In this document: positions 36,044 through 37,518 of the stretch, piece by piece
Layout of the letters: each line of letters starts with the position of its first letter
Position numbering within the stretch: the first letter of the stretch is position 1
Assembly (NCBI RefSeq): GCF_000735365.1
Contig: NZ_JMPL01000033.1
Location: 1-37,518, forward strand
From: Kluyvera ascorbata ATCC 33433
GTDB lineage: Bacteria > Pseudomonadota > Gammaproteobacteria > Enterobacterales > Enterobacteriaceae
Direction of reading: 5' to 3'
DNA: 37,518 bases
The notes under the pieces: generated by a model
Seen by the model: the letters and a program-made list of their open reading frames with translations, nothing else
Database searches by the model: none
Told to the model about the DNA's origin: nothing
Program-made: the position numbers and the translations under genes

Positions 36044-36453
36044 GTGATATGAATACTCCACCCGATGACAACAGCGGATCCGTGGACGATCTGTGGGCTG
36101 AAGCGCTGAACGAACAGAAAACCACCAGCAGCAAAAGTGCTGCCGATGCGGTATTCCAGCAACTGGGCGGCGGCGACGTCAGCGGCACGCTGCAGGATAT
36201 CGACCTGATCATGGATATTCCGGTCAAGCTGACCGTTGAACTGGGTCGCACCAGGATGACCATCAAAGAGCTGCTGCGCCTGACGCAGGGTTCCGTGGTC
36301 GCACTGGACGGCCTGGCGGGTGAACCATTGGATATCTTAATCAACGGCTATCTGATTGCCCAGGGTGAAGTTGTGGTGGTTGCCGACAAGTACGGCGTAC
36401 GTATCACCGACATCATCACGCCATCAGAGCGTATGCGCCGCCTGAGCCGTTAA
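36040..36453 (+). CDS. fliN: Flagellar motor switch protein FliN
   Basis: SpoA-domain C-ring protein that forms the lower ring with FliM and docks FliH. The 137 residues equal E. coli FliN. The N-terminal acidic/variable part is about 1-50, and the SpoA core (about 55-130) has DIDLIMDIPVKLTVELGRTRMTIKELLRLTQGSVV and INGYLIAQGEVVVVADKYGVRITDI. It overlaps fliM by 4 bases (ATGA) and is separated from fliO by one base. Confidence 0.97.
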   Translation: MSDMNTPPDDNSGSVDDLWAEALNEQKTTSSKSAADAVFQQLGGGDVSGTLQDIDLIMDIPVKLTVELGRTRMTIKELLRLTQGSVVALDGLAGEPLDILINGYLIAQGEVVVVADKYGVRITDIITPSERMRRLSR

Positions 36454-36454
36454 G

Positions 36455-36934
36455 ATGAGCACAAACCACGCTGTGCCACCGGCACCGGTCTCTCATAGCG
36501 CTACGCCGTCTGGACACGGCGTGGCGACGACAAACCATACTGCCACATCCGCAACCCCCACCACACCGGTGACCGTTGCGCATGTTAATGAGCCGGCGAC
36601 GTCGCCATTAATTCAGGTTAGCGGTGCCCTGCTGGGCATTATCGTGCTCATCCTGGCGGCGGCATGGGTGGTGAAGCGCGTCATGCCCGGCGCCATGAGA
36701 AATCAGCCAGCAAGCGGGTTGAAGGTGAGCGCTAGCGCCTCGCTGGGTGCCCGTGAACGCGTGGTGATTGTTAACGTTGAAGATGCGCGTCTGGTGCTCG
36801 GCGTCACCGCGCAACAGGTTACGTTGCTGCATAAGCTGCCGCCAGCCTCAGCGGAGAATCAGCCACCGCAGGCTGCCGCACCCGAATTTGCTTCACTGAT
36901 GAAAAACATGCTTAAGCGTCCCGGGAGATCCTGA
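36455..36934 (+). CDS. fliO: Flagellar biosynthetic protein FliO (long N-terminus)
   Basis: Single-pass inner-membrane protein that assists assembly of the FliP pore of the export gate. It is 159 residues, against 121 in E. coli. The extra length is an N-terminal low-complexity stretch (about 1-50) rich in His, Thr, Pro, Ala and Ser, before the conserved [26 protein letters not shown] transmembrane segment (50-75). The cytoplasmic part is conserved ([31 protein letters not shown], about 90-120, and a LMKNMLKR end). The ATG at 36455 lies one base after fliN and is the best start; a shorter internal start has no better ribosome-binding site. It overlaps fliP by one base. Confidence 0.93.
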   Translation: MSTNHAVPPAPVSHSATPSGHGVATTNHTATSATPTTPVTVAHVNEPATSPLIQVSGALLGIIVLILAAAWVVKRVMPGAMRNQPASGLKVSASASLGARERVVIVNVEDARLVLGVTAQQVTLLHKLPPASAENQPPQAAAPEFASLMKNMLKRPGRS

Positions 36935-37515
36935 TGCGTCGTATTTATTCCCTTGCGCTGAGCGGGCTGTTGTTGCTGTCGCCCTCCGCTTTTGCAGAAC
37001 TTCCAGGTTTAATCAGCCAGCCGCTGGCCAACGGTGGTCAGAGCTGGTCGCTGCCGGTTCAGACGCTAGTTTTTATTACCTCGCTGACCTTTATCCCGGC
37101 CATTTTACTGATGATGACCAGCTTCACCCGCATCATCATTGTGTTCGGCCTGCTGCGTAGCGCCCTGGGAACACCGTCTGCGCCACCTAACCAGGTCCTG
37201 CTGGGACTGGCGCTGTTTCTGACCTTTTTCATTATGTCGCCGGTTATTGACAAAGTTTACACCGACGCCTATCAGCCGTTTAGCGAAGATAAAATCACCA
37301 TGCAGGATGCGCTGGAAAAAGGCGCGCAGCCGCTGCGTGAATTTATGCTGCGCCAGACCCGTGAAGCGGATCTGGCGCTGTTTGCCAGACTCGCCAACAG
37401 CCAGCCTATTCAAGGTCCAGAGGCCGTTCCTATGCGTATTCTGCTCCCGGCCTATGTCACCAGCGAACTGAAAACCGCCTTCCAGATTGGCTTCACCATT
37501 TTTATCCATTCCTGA
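36934..37515 (+). CDS. fliP: Flagellar export gate protein FliP, truncated by an apparent frameshift
   Basis: Pore-forming subunit of the FliPQR export gate. E. coli FliP is 245 residues; this frame ends after 193. A signal peptide (residues 1-21, cleaved before ELPGL), the first transmembrane segments and the conserved [26 protein letters not shown] block are intact. The frame breaks exactly in the conserved FTIFIPFLI segment: the DNA reads ATC CAT TCC TGA, giving IHS-stop. Adding one base in the CC at 37506-37507 restores I-P-F-L-I in frame, so a one-base deletion is likely. The window ends at 37518, so the rest of the gene cannot be seen. The deletion may be real or a sequencing or assembly error. 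Confidence 0.9.
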   Translation: MRRIYSLALSGLLLLSPSAFAELPGLISQPLANGGQSWSLPVQTLVFITSLTFIPAILLMMTSFTRIIIVFGLLRSALGTPSAPPNQVLLGLALFLTFFIMSPVIDKVYTDAYQPFSEDKITMQDALEKGAQPLREFMLRQTREADLALFARLANSQPIQGPEAVPMRILLPAYVTSELKTAFQIGFTIFIHS

Positions 37516-37518
37516 TTA

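Overview
The window is a stretch of chromosome from a motile member of the Enterobacteriaceae. The core gene order (ftnA-yecH-tyrP-yecA, tRNA-Leu/Cys/Gly, pgsA-uvrC-uvrY, yecF, sdiA, tcyN-tcyL-dcyD-tcyJ, fliZ-fliA-fliC, fliDST, fliE, fliF-P) and the protein sequences match the Escherichia/Salmonella/Citrobacter/Enterobacter group closely. It is not E. coli K-12: about 9.4 kb of extra genes lie between yecA and the tRNA cluster, amyA/yedEF are missing between fliT and fliE, and there is no fliB beside fliC. I cannot name the genus with confidence.

Layout. 1-3000: iron storage (ftnA), a small DUF2492 protein (yecH), the tyrosine permease (tyrP, with TyrR-like boxes) and the SEC-C protein YecA. 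3087-8089, minus strand: a complete branched-chain amino-acid ABC importer (substrate-binding protein, LivH, LivM, LivG, LivF) with hairpins in its leader and after its first gene. 8644-12360: a HAD-IB phosphatase-like gene, an orphan TerC-family membrane protein, a small IS1-like relic, and the DnaJ-like chaperone CbpA with its modulator CbpM. 12362-12649: tRNA-Leu(UAA), tRNA-Cys(GCA) and tRNA-Gly(GCC), read as one minus-strand unit. 12801-17364: pgsA, uvrC, uvrY, yecF and sdiA. UvrY (BarA/UvrY response regulator) and SdiA (quorum sensor) are regulators, and uvrY overlaps uvrC translationally. 17683-20982: the cystine importer with D-cysteine desulfhydrase.

21069-37518 is a flagellar cluster. 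It holds the regulators FliZ and FliA (sigma-28), the filament (FliC), cap (FliD), chaperones (FliS, FliT), MS-ring (FliF) with FliE, switch (FliG, FliM, FliN), export ATPase complex (FliH, FliI, FliJ), hook-length control (FliK), stator-associated FliL and the export gate proteins FliO and FliP. Sigma-28 promoters with the -10 motif GCCGATAA or GACGATAA precede fliA, fliC and fliD. A near-consensus FlhDC operator sits between the divergent fliE and fliF.

Most of the window is conserved and ordinary, and I see no clearly new multigene system. The points most worth a second look are an apparent one-base deletion that truncates FliP at residue 193 at the very end of the window, the accessory block lying against the 3' end of the tRNA-Leu gene, an IS1-like fragment between terC and cbpA, and several strong hairpins in non-coding DNA (liv operon, fliK-fliL gap, HAD promoter).
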